A stretch of 42,532 bases of DNA from contig NW_019773796.1 in the NCBI RefSeq assembly GCF_001039355.2, forward strand, positions 3,789 to 46,320, in the 5' to 3' direction. Numbering within the stretch: position 1 is the first letter of the stretch; each line of letters opens with the position of its first letter. Below the pieces are notes generated by a model that searched no databases, was not told the DNA's origin, and was given only the letters and a program-made list of their open reading frames with translations. The position numbers were made by a program, and so were the translations under genes. This document shows, piece by piece, positions 32,993-42,532 of this stretch. The stretch is from Lingula anatina. Its lineage: Eukaryota > Brachiopoda > Lingulata > Lingulida > Lingulidae.

Positions 32993-34350
32993 TACCGGTG
33001 TACCATGAAAATCTGACTCCCCTAAAATGTGACTCCCCAGTCAGAATTTCATTATGAAAATGTGACTCCCCCTATGAAATTTTGACTTTTGAAAAAACAT
33101 TCATAAATCTCATTTAATTTGAGTAAATGACTATGATCTTGTAGTATGCATAATGGAGGACACATTAGCACTTTTTGTTAGTTTGCAGGTGAAATTTTTC
33201 ATGAAAAAAATTTTAAAAAATTAAAGATTTGTATTTTACCACCCAAGGACTCCCCTATGAAAAAGCTATTTATTTGACATTTGATGACAATTTCAACATC
33301 TTTACTTTTAGGATACTTTATGAAGTTTATATTGGAAGTACTTGAAAGTTTGATGGTAAAAAATTGGGTGACAAAAAACATGAAAAATGAGAAAAATAAA
33401 AGATTTATATTCTAACACCCAATGACTCCCCTATGAAAAAGCTATTTATTTGATATTTGATGATCATTCTGACATCTTTTCTTTTAGGATACTTTATGGA
33501 GAATACATCGGAAATATTTGAAAGTTTGAATGGTAAAATACTGGGTGAAAATAAATGAAAAAAAAATTATGAAAATCTTCATTTTCATATGCATGGGATT
33601 TGGACCTCTATGGACTCCCATTAGGGAAAGGCCCCATTTTATATTTGCTGTTGTTTTTCCCATTTTTTCCCAAAAATGAATGAAAATGGGGATTGATGAT
33701 TTTAAATGGATAATGAATTTGCATTCTTGTACCCGTAGGATTTAGACTCCCCTAGTCTTTCAAATATTACCAATATAAATATTTCCAAAATATTTTTTCA
33801 CCCAATATTTTACCATCAAACTTTCAAATATTTCCAATATAACCTTCATAAAGTAAAAGTAAAGGAAAGATTTTGAAATGATCATCAAATATTTAATAGA
33901 TAGCTTTTTCACAGGGGAGTCACTGGGTGATCAAATGCACATCTTTAATTTTCTAATTTTTCGTTTTTGTTTTTTTTTTGTTTTTGTTTTTTTTTAGTTT
34001 TTCCACCCTATAGTTTACCATCAAACTTTCAAATATTTCCAATATAATCTTCATAAAGTAAATTAAAAGGAAAGATGTACAAATGATCAACCAATATCAA
34101 ATAAATAGCTTTTTCATAAGGGAGACAATGGGCGGCTAAGTGCACATTTTTAATTTTCTTATTTTTTCATGAAAATTTTCACTTGCAAACTAAAAAAAAG
34201 GGGCAAATGTATCCTCCATTTTACATACTACAAGATCACAGTCATATACTCAAATAAAATAAAATTTGTGAAGTTTTGTGTAGGGAGGGTCAAATTTTCA
34301 TGGGGGGAGTCACATTTTCATGGGAGTCAGATTTTCATGTTACACCGGTA
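32993..34350. mobile_element. Foldback element of about 1.36 kb inserted in copy C
   Basis: Begins TACCGGTGTA and ATGAAAATCTGACTCCC and ends with the complement of the same, with one mismatch in about 29 bp. The inverted repeat continues inward over most of the element: TTTACCATCAAACTTTCAAA against its complement, and GACTCCCCTATGAAAAAGCT against its complement. Each arm contains an internal direct duplication of about 150-180 bp. The uninterrupted sequence gataaacgagtattactcg is preserved in copies A, B and D. Flanking TA fits a TA target. No transposase. Confidence 0.85.
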
Positions 34351-34591
34351 ATACCGTACAAATGTTCTCTCTGCCGTATGTCTAGTTTCTGTTTACTTCT
34401 TCATATCTGTGTATATTTACTCACTGCTATATGAAAGAACGACCCAGTCATCTACAGCCTGACAGAACTAAAGTGTACTGGGGTATTTAGGTGTCCTCCT
34501 TTTGCTGCATGCCTTGATAATATTTCAGATACGATATTGAAATGGCGACAAAAGCAGTGGCATTTCTAGGCAGGATTACTGCAACTGTGTA

Positions 34592-34983
34592 CCCTCTACC
34601 AGGGTGGCAGATATTATAGGGGGAAAAGAGAAAAACCACCCTGTAACTTTTGGACAGATGGAAGCAATTAAATCAGCACGCGCACAGAAGTGAGCTATTA
34701 CAGCAGATGCCTCAGTTAATTTCAATCTGTAGTAACAAGCTATTCAGAAGGGGCCATTTTTATCTGTCACAAAAGTGCAAGTGATTAAATTCAGAGCAAT
34801 TAACTGTCTTGATTGCTGTCAAGGGGACTTTGCTTGGGTCAGTATCTGAGCAGTTAAACAAACAATTACCAACCATGTAATCAACCTAGAGATTTCATTA
34901 CAGGATCAGAGACCGTCTATTTATCAAAAGAAATATTTGTGAATGTCCTGTGAAAAGTCAATCTGTGGCCCTGGTAGAGATTA
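34592..34983. mobile_element. MITE of about 390 bp inserted in copy C
   Basis: Ends CTCTACCAGGGTGGCAGAT and the complement of CTCTACCAGGGCCACAGAT. Flanks GCAACTGTGTA and GCAACTCTGTA look like a target duplication with one change. Copies A and D carry a single version of the site (accgcaactctctactata). Confidence 0.75.
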
Positions 34984-35362
34984 GCAACTCTGTATTATAT
35001 GAATTTCAAAATGATTATTTTAATATTTCAACTCGAATTTTAATGTTACATTTGTACTGGCTACAGATTGTTACATTTTACTCCAATTTTGGAGTAGCTG
35101 CACCTAGTACAAGTTAGGGCTACATGTAGAATTCTATCTAAATTAAGATATTTTATCCATGACTTTTAAAATTAAATTGTTTTAGTCGTGACTTTTGTTC
35201 ATGTTTCTTTTAAAATTATATTTCATAAGCAAAACTTTGTATTTTTTTCCATTTAACCTTTTTCTTCTAACTATTATTTCCGTAGTCATATATATCTTAA
35301 TCGATCTGATCTAATTTTTATACATTGTACATGTTGTAAAGTCTACTGATCAAATTATGTAT

Positions 35363-36476
35363 GGGCCATCCCGTGGTATTTGGTCCGCAGACCTCAAAAT
35401 TAAAAAAAAAAAGACTTCTACTTACAAAACTGAATTCATCATTTCTGAATCCAGACACCACAAGAAACCAGAATCAAAAAGAGATTTTAGGTTCTGATGA
35501 TTAATTATGATTTTATTGACACTTTTATATGGAAAACTTATATTATTTATTTTTCATGATAGTGCTCATTTTAAACAATTAAGGCTAAATACATTAAATA
35601 TAGCTTATTTCTCACATTTAGTAACAAGCACTAGATTCAGATGTATTTGATTATAAAAAATGGATTAATTAATATCAATTCGTCCTTCTGAGATGATTTA
35701 GTCTCTATTTTTTAAAGTTTTCTCAGTAACCACAAAGGCTAAAAAACTTATAACTTCATATTCTCCTCAAACATATGGACCAACAAAATATAAAAACATT
35801 TTTGCTGGGAACCACTTCAATGAGAAATTAAATCCAAATATATAAGCATCAAGCATGACAACTAGCACTGTGGAAGACATTTTGATTGCATGGACAATAA
35901 GAAGTCATGAGCCCTAAACACTTATGTCTTTCAAGATATTCTTAAACTTAAAATGCACAATTATTATATATAGAAGTATTTTTAAACTGAGAAATACATC
36001 AGTTGAATGAATGATTCTGAAGTTATTATAATTTAGACAAATTATTATATTTAGAATTAATGAATTTGGTAAGATTTTCCAATACTATTTTAAGATGATG
36101 TCTACTTGATTTTTATTTATGCAAAATTTTCACATTAAAAAAAATCAGAAACACTTTACACCTATCTAGAAAGTGAAATAATCAAATATCCATATTTTGA
36201 CTCGATTTTTAAAATATCAGAGACAGAGCAGAGTTTTGTAGTTAAGGTTAAAGTCAAAATTCCATGTCGATTTCATGTCCCTATTAGATGCTCACTAATT
36301 ATAACTATTTTTCCTTAACTATTATCTTTTTAATCTTAACTTTTGCCTAAATATAAATCACACATATGGAAATAAACATGCAAAAAGTGGGCCTTCCACC
36401 TTTTTTACTTTTTTAGTTATTTTTATTTGAAGTGTCAAATGTCCTTCCAAAAGGTCAAAATACCACGGAATGGCCC
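35363..36476. mobile_element. TIR element of 1.1 kb inserted in copy C
   Basis: Ends GGGCCATCCCGTGGTATTT and the complement of GGGCCATTCCGTGGTATTT, flanked by GTAT on both sides (35359-35362, 36477-36480). Copy D has the uninterrupted site near 38661 (aatgtattttaaactc). No transposase frame seen. A diverged relative without ends lies at 29881-30970. Confidence 0.85.
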
Positions 36477-36505
36477 GTATCTTAAATTCAAAATCTAAAA
36501 ATTAC

Positions 36506-36542
<37 letters not shown>

Positions 36543-37807
36543 GGTCTATGTCAATGAAGTGGTAGTTAAGCTTCATGGCACATCTTTTGTTTTATTTTCT
36601 GAAATCACAAACATATGACGTTGATGCCAAGTAAATTACTAGTTGTATCCTAGTTAAGGTTAAGGTATCGCACTTTCCGGACATAAAAGTATTGTGATAC
36701 ATGTACCGTATACTGCTGCTGTTAAAGATTAACTAACAAAAAACTGTTCCATTAATAAATCAATTGTCAAATTGAAAGAATAGAAAGGACAATTTTATGA
36801 TTCACAACGCACTAAATAAGCACCTAAAATTATCATAACTAATCAATTACATATGCAACTGTACTAACTAAAACGCCCATTTTGAAAGTACGGTAACCTG
36901 CTCAGTACATGTACAATGTACCATAATTTTACTTATCATTATACCCAATTACTTACCTAGTTCCTATCCAAAGACAATTACGCTTATTTAAAACATTACC
37001 AGTACTTCTTATCCCGATCACTCAAACAGATCGGCTTTAAATTCTCTTGTGATGTCCAAGCCATATATTGTACTTACTCGAGCCAACTGTATGGACAAGG
37101 CGCAGGCGTGCAGAACAACCAGTAATACGACATTTCCAGGCAGTTACATATAAGGAAAGCAAGCATACAGGGTATTAATATGTCTGCATATGTGCGGGCA
37201 CTGAGTGTAAACTGACGATAAACGCTCCAAGGTGCTTATATTTAAAGTGTATAACAGTATATGCTTATCAATGAGAAATATGACGCCGGTATTTCATATA
37301 TTCGAGGGGATTTGTACAGTTTCTAAACAGCAAAATGTTAGATGCATTATTGAATAATTAGATGCACGAAAAAAAACCTTTTCGGTATTTTGATGATGAT
37401 TAACTCCATGAGTAACCTTAAGAACTGATTTTATAAGAAACTGACATAACAACGACGCGGGCACTGTTATTCAACCAATCATTACAACCATACAGTATAT
37501 GTATTGTTGAATTTAAGACACATCAAGTCATCCACCCACTCATCCACCAGTAACAGCATGTACATGTACTTTGTGCAGTATGAAGTATTTTGTAAGTGTA
37601 AATATTACAATAGCAGATGGCAAATGAAGCAGATAAAGGATAACAAACTTACTACTGAAATGTGTAAAAATGCAATTATACAACAGATATTATTGCCAAT
37701 ATTAAAGGTTTCAATAAACAACTCTGCAAAGTGCATAATACTATTGAAATGCTGAATGTTAAAATCCCCGTTTCATAAAAATGCAGTTCTCGTAAATCAG
37801 CATGATC

Positions 37808-37963
37808 AGGCCTGTAGCCAGGGGGGTTCGGGGGTTCGAAAGAACCGCCCCTTTTGTCAGGAAAAGGTCCATTTTAGGTACACATAAGTTTCATTGTAAA
37901 AGGTCCACTTTTTCAGAAAAAAAAACCCCTCCCCCCCGTTTGATTTTACTGGCTAAGGGCCTG
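37808..37963. mobile_element. 156-bp MITE with clear empty site
   Basis: Ends AGGCCTGTAGCCAG and the complement of a similar AGGCCCTTAGCCAG, flanked by ATGATC on both sides. Copy A at 27683-27688 has a single ATGATC in otherwise matching sequence, the pre-insertion state. Interior is C/G-rich with short homopolymers. Confidence 0.85.
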
Positions 37964-38682
37964 ATGATCGTATTATTTTGCAAGATTTATTTAAAATATA
38001 CTCCTAGCCTACGTAACCCCCCCCCCCCCCCCCGCACTGTATGGGCAGTGTGTACCACATTATCTGATAAACGAGTATTACTCGTACAAATGTTCTCTCT
38101 GCCGTATGTCTGTTTACTTCTTCATATCTGTATATTTACTCACTACTATATGAAAGAATGGCCCAGTTATCTACAGCCTGACAGATAAAAGTGTACTGGG
38201 GTATTTAGATGTTCTCCTTTTGCTGCATGTCTTTAAAATATTTCATTTAAATTATTGAAGTGGTGACAAACACAGTGACATTTCTAGGCAGAGTAACCGC
38301 AACTCTCTACTATATAGATTTCAAGATAATAATTTTAATATTTCAACTCATATGTTAATGTTACAGTCTAGAAATTGCCACATATTACTCCAATTTTAAA
38401 GCAGCTGCAACTAATACAAGTTAAGGCTAGAATTCTATTTAAAAAATTAGCATGTATTATTCATGACTTTTAAAATCAAAATGTTTTATTCATGACTTTT
38501 GTTCGTGTTTCTTTTAAAATTATATCTCATAAGCGAAACTCGTATTTTTTCCTTTTTTAGCTTTTTCGTCTAATTATTATTTCCGTGGTCATATACATCT
38601 TAATCGGTCTTATCAATTTTTTCTTCATTTTACGTGTTGTAAATTCTACTGATCATTTAATGTATTTTAAACTCAAACTCAA

Positions 38683-38732
<50 letters not shown>

Positions 38733-39299
38733 GTCCATGTCAATGACAATTCAAATCACAAACATATGAGGTCGATGCCAGGTCAGTTATAAGTTGTATC
38801 CTAGTTAAGGTCATGGTTTCGCGCTTTCGGGAAATGCAAATACAGGTAGTGTCATACCATTTACTGGTGCAGTTAAATATTAACTAACAAAACCTTATCC
38901 ATAAATAAATCAATTGCCAAATTGAAAGTATGGAACAGGCAATTTTATGTAATAAATTGTAACTAATCAGTTACGTATACAACTTTACTAACTAAAATGC
39001 CCATTTCGAAAGTACTTTAACCTACATGTACAATTTACCATTATTTTACTTAGTCTTATAATCCCATTACTCACCTAATTGCTATCCAAAGACAGTCACA
39101 CTTATTTAAAAATAACTAGTACTTCTTCTGCAAGCAATCAAACAGATCGGCTTTAACTTCTCTTGTAATGTCTTGTGAAAATTACCAAGGTACATAACTG
39201 TAACGACAAGGCGCAGGCGTGCAAAAGGACCAGTACTATAGTTATACTGATACGTCACTTCCAGGTATAAGGGAAGCAAGCACTAGAATTTGTCTGCGC

Positions 39300-40915
39300 A
39301 TGTGCGTTGGAGTGAACATAATGACAAAATCGACAAATTGCGCCAGTGTTCACCGTCCGTTGGATTTTCTTTAATATTTTTCTGGTGTCTATTGAAAATG
39401 TACATATACATATATAAACACAGTTTTGTTAAATGTATGTATTTAAAGGTAAATTCATCAGACTTTTTAAAGATAACATTTTCTTTGTCTGTTTTTTTTT
39501 AGAGATTCTCTTTAGTGCTATATGTTTCCTTAACGGAACCCCCCTCTCCGTGCAAAGAAAAATATTCTACGTGGCAAATCGATAATTATATTGCAAAATG
39601 GAGTGAAAATCGTAAGGAAGTTTACTGGAGGTGATGCATGTGAGGTAAACCTTATACTGGGCGAAAATAGCCGATATAATATTTTAAACGTCTATTTCCT
39701 CGTTTTGACCGACATGTCATATTTTTCCAAAGCTACGAAATGGGAGTGAACAACGGGAAGCCATCTTCAAGCTCGATAATCTTTAAATATTTTAAATAAA
39801 GTTTACAGCGTGGGCATGATCAAAACACTTTTTAGCTCTTTCTTAAAGTTTGAATAGTAAGGGAATATAACTTGCTATAATAAAACTCTTATTCTTGGGC
39901 TATTTATGATCTTAAATTAAAATTGTGAAAAAAAGTATAGCCTCAGACACACCAAAATCATCTGCGTGAACTCATAATGAGGGTTAGACGTTTTGTTCCT
40001 GTGCTGTAAGGGGAGTTTAAAGCACTCGATTTGCATATAAAAGAAAATCTATTTTTTCGGGTTTATGTATTTTTCCAATCATTTCAAAACGCTGACAACT
40101 CGTCACTTTTGGTTTCATTGATTACTGAGGAGTAATTTGAAGTCAGGTTTACATGTACTATTTTAACGGTTCTACATGTGCGTGTACCTTGGATATCTAA
40201 GCACATGGGTACTGAGGCTGCTATGTTGTAAAACATAATTTATACAGGAAGGTGACCATTCTGCCGTGCGAGTCTGAAACTGGTAAAAGTCACCTTTGGG
40301 GGATCAAAGGATGCACAGATGTCAGGTCGTGCTATGGCGGTGGACCACAGTTGTACGATCCTATCGACCACCGTCCTTCCTCTGAACCTTCAGCTATGAA
40401 CTTGGCATGTTCATGGTCGCACAAAGGTGTCGCAAGGTTCGCCCGCCCGGTTAACGGGAACATACGCAAATGACTGCTACAGTGTCACGCAAAGCTTTAC
40501 GATTCCTAGTTTTACGACCCCCTGAGACTGATACCGAAGATTACGGAGTTTGTCGTATAAAATCTTTATTTGAAACTTAGGTTGCGCAACCCGCCAGTAA
40601 GCATCTACATTCACCATAAGGTTTAATTTTACAGCTGCAAGGGAGAGTTTTTGCACTCTAAAAGGCACTATGTCATGTGTATGTATATTTTCACCCTAAA
40701 AGATAAATTTTCTAATTCGTCGTTACGATTGAAAACTCAAGCATAACTTTAATTGAAGTTGATGAAATTTTATGGCTCTACTCAATTTGACTATATATAT
40801 AGTCATCAGCTGAAAATTGCATATACCCGGTTTGCATTGTGAACACATTTTTCCAAGACCATTATCGTGACACAAAATAAAAACATTTGAATTACTTAGT
40901 AAAAAATGTAAATAA
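39300..40915. other. Region without a gene I can support
   Basis: Mostly AT-rich. A 73-codon plus-strand frame at 40252-40473, preceded by an acceptor-like ttatacag, lies in locally GC-richer sequence, but it has no recognisable motif and no partner exon. The rest shows no repeats or coding signal that I can identify. Confidence 0.5.
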
Positions 40916-40919
40916 TTTT

Positions 40920-40955
40920 GTCTCTTTTTATTTGATCTTTTTTTATTTCATTTTA
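40920..40955 (-). promoter_or_regulatory. Probable polyadenylation signals of the class B GPCR gene
   Basis: Two AATAAA hexamers on the minus strand (read as TTTATT at about 40927 and 40944) lie roughly 190-210 nt after the stop at 41136, in a T-rich stretch. Position and strand fit a 3' end. Confidence 0.45.
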
Positions 40956-41135
40956 CTTAATTATTTTACAAACGTACGTAAGCCGTCGATATCATGATTT
41001 AAAAAAATTAATATGTCCACAAAAGATGGGTATTTCTGATTTACAATTATTCAGGCGTTTGAAAGGAGTCAATGTTATCATTCCATCATCAAAGTTCAAT
41101 TTCAAAAGCAGCATATTCAAGTAAGTTGCCATCCG

Positions 41136-42162
41136 TTAGTCATTTGCTATAGGTTCCGAGCCCAGTGCTGTATATTTAGTATAGTCTTTAGAGCCAGTAG
41201 ACGGTTTTTTCCTCCAGATAGGGCTGCATCCATTATTGCTTTGACTACTTATCACAGACTGACCGACAGTTTGGTCTTCTTGAGGACTTAAATCCCCAAG
41301 TAATGGCACTTTGGTTTCTTGGTCATTGTTTGATGCCTCGCCTGTCGGTAGCGCGAGGGCTTCATGTGTTGAGCACGTGGGAGAATCACGTGATGCTGAT
41401 TCAAGTGTGTCACGTGACGGTAAGGTGTTTTCGTTGAGAGTCGGACTTGTGGGTATATCACGTGCTGACTGCGCTACAGAATGGGTACTCCTCTGAAGTG
41501 ATTCGCCATTTTCTTCGCTGACATTATCAATGTTGGTTTTTGAGTCCGGAGCAACTCCAATTTCCTCCTGTATCGCGTCATCCCTGAGAGGCGCCGATGA
41601 CCCGTATCTGTATGTGACCTTTTCACGGCAGTTACAGCTGTCAGTGTAATTTGAGGAACACAGAGAACAGTGACGTAACGTAATTGCGCTACCCACAGAC
41701 TGATTACGTTGGCCAAATGTTTGTTCTGGCTGTCCGCCATATGATTGGTTCCTGAAGCTCAGCGCTGTGGACATCGTTCCAATCGTGCTTCTGCGAGACT
41801 CTCGTCTGACCTTGTGGCGCTGAGCTGATTGCCGAAGTTGTCCAATAACCTTAAAGAATAAGTTATTGTGATTTTCAATTTTTATGTAAATTTTGGATAA
41901 AAAATCTTACACAGGTTGTAAAACGTGAAAAGTGTTAAGTTTGAACATGAAGTTCACAGTTTTTGTTTTTATACCTACTATTATTGTCCTGTTTCTCATT
42001 AAATTATCGACATATTACAGCAGAAGTCAGACACAGTCAAAATTTCAAAAGAAACTTTTGTGCTAGAAATTTAAAGGTGTGTTATATGGAGTATTACTGA
42101 ATGGAAAATTCACATCTTACCTCCCCATTAAAAAAGCAGAAGATAAGTGCCACCAGAAACCC
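41136..42162 (-). CDS. Class B (secretin-family) GPCR, last two exons: TM7 and cytoplasmic tail
   Basis: A 42-nt exon at 42162-42121 encodes GFLVALIFCFFNGE, the signature end of TM7 in class B GPCRs, where an exon of exactly this kind is a conserved gene feature. It is bounded by ctttag and GAG|GTAAGA. It joins in phase 0 to 41849-41136, which encodes about 236 residues of cytoplasmic tail starting VIGQLRQSAQRHKVRRESRR and ending at a stop near 41136. The tail has a basic juxtamembrane stretch, a small Cys cluster (CSLCSS, DSCNC) and a long Ser/Thr-rich region suited to phosphorylation. AATAAA-type signals lie downstream on the same strand at about 40926-40950. Peptide ligand and subfamily cannot be decided from the tail; the extracellular part and TM1-TM6 lie outside the window. 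Confidence 0.88.
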
Positions 42163-42532
42163 CTAAAGCATACAAATATATCTGTCAAAAATATAACAGA
42201 ATACAGCAGCATGACCAAAACTCAATAGAGAACAATAATTGTATACTGATAAACTATAGGTCTAACAAAAGCATTTATAAAAAGCAGCTGGTCTGATCTT
42301 TTTTAACAAAAGTTTAAATCTGCTCTGATCATAGATAAACCATTAATCGTCCACTCTGAATTAAACTAAAGCCTCCGTATTAGTGCCAAAAACCACTTTG
42401 TTAAAATGGCTTAATAGACAAAATTTTTCGCCTTAAAATTTAGACCGACTATCATTGTCCAAGTCAGTTTAGCCTTTTTCATATCAACATGATGCTCAGC
42501 AAGACTGACCACCCTCTCCCCCCTCCCCTCAC

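Larger units (their letters stand above)
27105..39300. repeat. Array of about 2-kb tandem units with nested insertions
   Basis: Landmarks recur in the same order: gtgtaaactgacg or similar (27112, 32657, 37205); cgagtattactcgtac or its relic (27788, 31418, about 34350, 38070); ctacagcctgacag (27887, 31528, 34454, 38171); ATT microsatellites (28403, 36508, 38686); tagttgctatcc-like (28850, 32440, 36960, 39080). Copies are A 27105-29010, B 31362-32650 (partial), C 32657-37190 (interrupted twice or more) and D 37205-39300. A further fragment at 29880-31330 repeats the part of C between about 35580 and 36840. No protein is recognised in the unit. Confidence 0.8.

Noticed and set aside
37802-38188. 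128-codon plus-strand frame as a gene
   Set aside because: It begins in a 156-bp MITE and runs into repeat-unit sequence that is not open in the other copies.

Overview
The window looks like an AT-rich, repeat-laden genome segment of a metazoan, probably a marine invertebrate and possibly a mollusc. The evidence is spliced genes with GT-AG introns, a caspase, a Roc-COR GTPase and a class B GPCR, plus many Tc1/mariner-like elements, MITEs, one LTR element and a LINE fragment. The species cannot be fixed from sequence alone. There are no bacterial-style operons, CRISPR arrays or recognisable RNA genes.

The main content is one large minus-strand gene, assembled by hand from splice signals and reading-frame phase. 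It has 15 exons from about 26,120 down to a stop at 7,536, and its 5' end was not found. Every junction is phase-consistent, and the visible product is about 1,419 residues. Domain order is: an unrecognised N-terminal region; the P-loop half of a Roc GTPase; a complete OTU cysteine protease domain; the remaining half of the Roc GTPase (G3 and G4 motifs); a COR domain; a short linker; and a complete caspase with His and Cys catalytic residues. The OTU domain is therefore inserted inside the GTPase fold, and it is carried by two exons that form a symmetric phase 1-1 cassette of exactly 222 codons. An OTU-in-Roc-COR-caspase protein would combine a GTPase switch, a deubiquitinase-type protease and a death protease in one chain. 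This is the most interesting object in the window.

The right edge (41,136-42,162) holds the last two exons of a second minus-strand gene, a secretin-family (class B) GPCR. These are the hallmark 42-nt TM7 exon and a long cytoplasmic tail; the rest of the receptor lies beyond the window.

Everything else is repeat or intron. 1-2.7 kb: diverged tandem repeats carrying nuclear-receptor-like DR1 motifs, and a MITE. 3.3-7.2 kb: a large inverted duplication with an exon-like open frame in each arm. Introns of the Roco-caspase gene: two decayed Tc1-like transposons, a foldback MITE, a CCTATAGG palindrome, a TIR element beside a splice donor, and an LTR element almost without interior. 27.1-39.3 kb: several copies of a roughly 2-kb unit interrupted by a foldback element, two TIR elements, a small MITE and a LINE 3' end. 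Several insertions can be dated relative to each other because neighbouring copies keep the uninterrupted sequence. 39.3-41.1 kb: no feature I can support.
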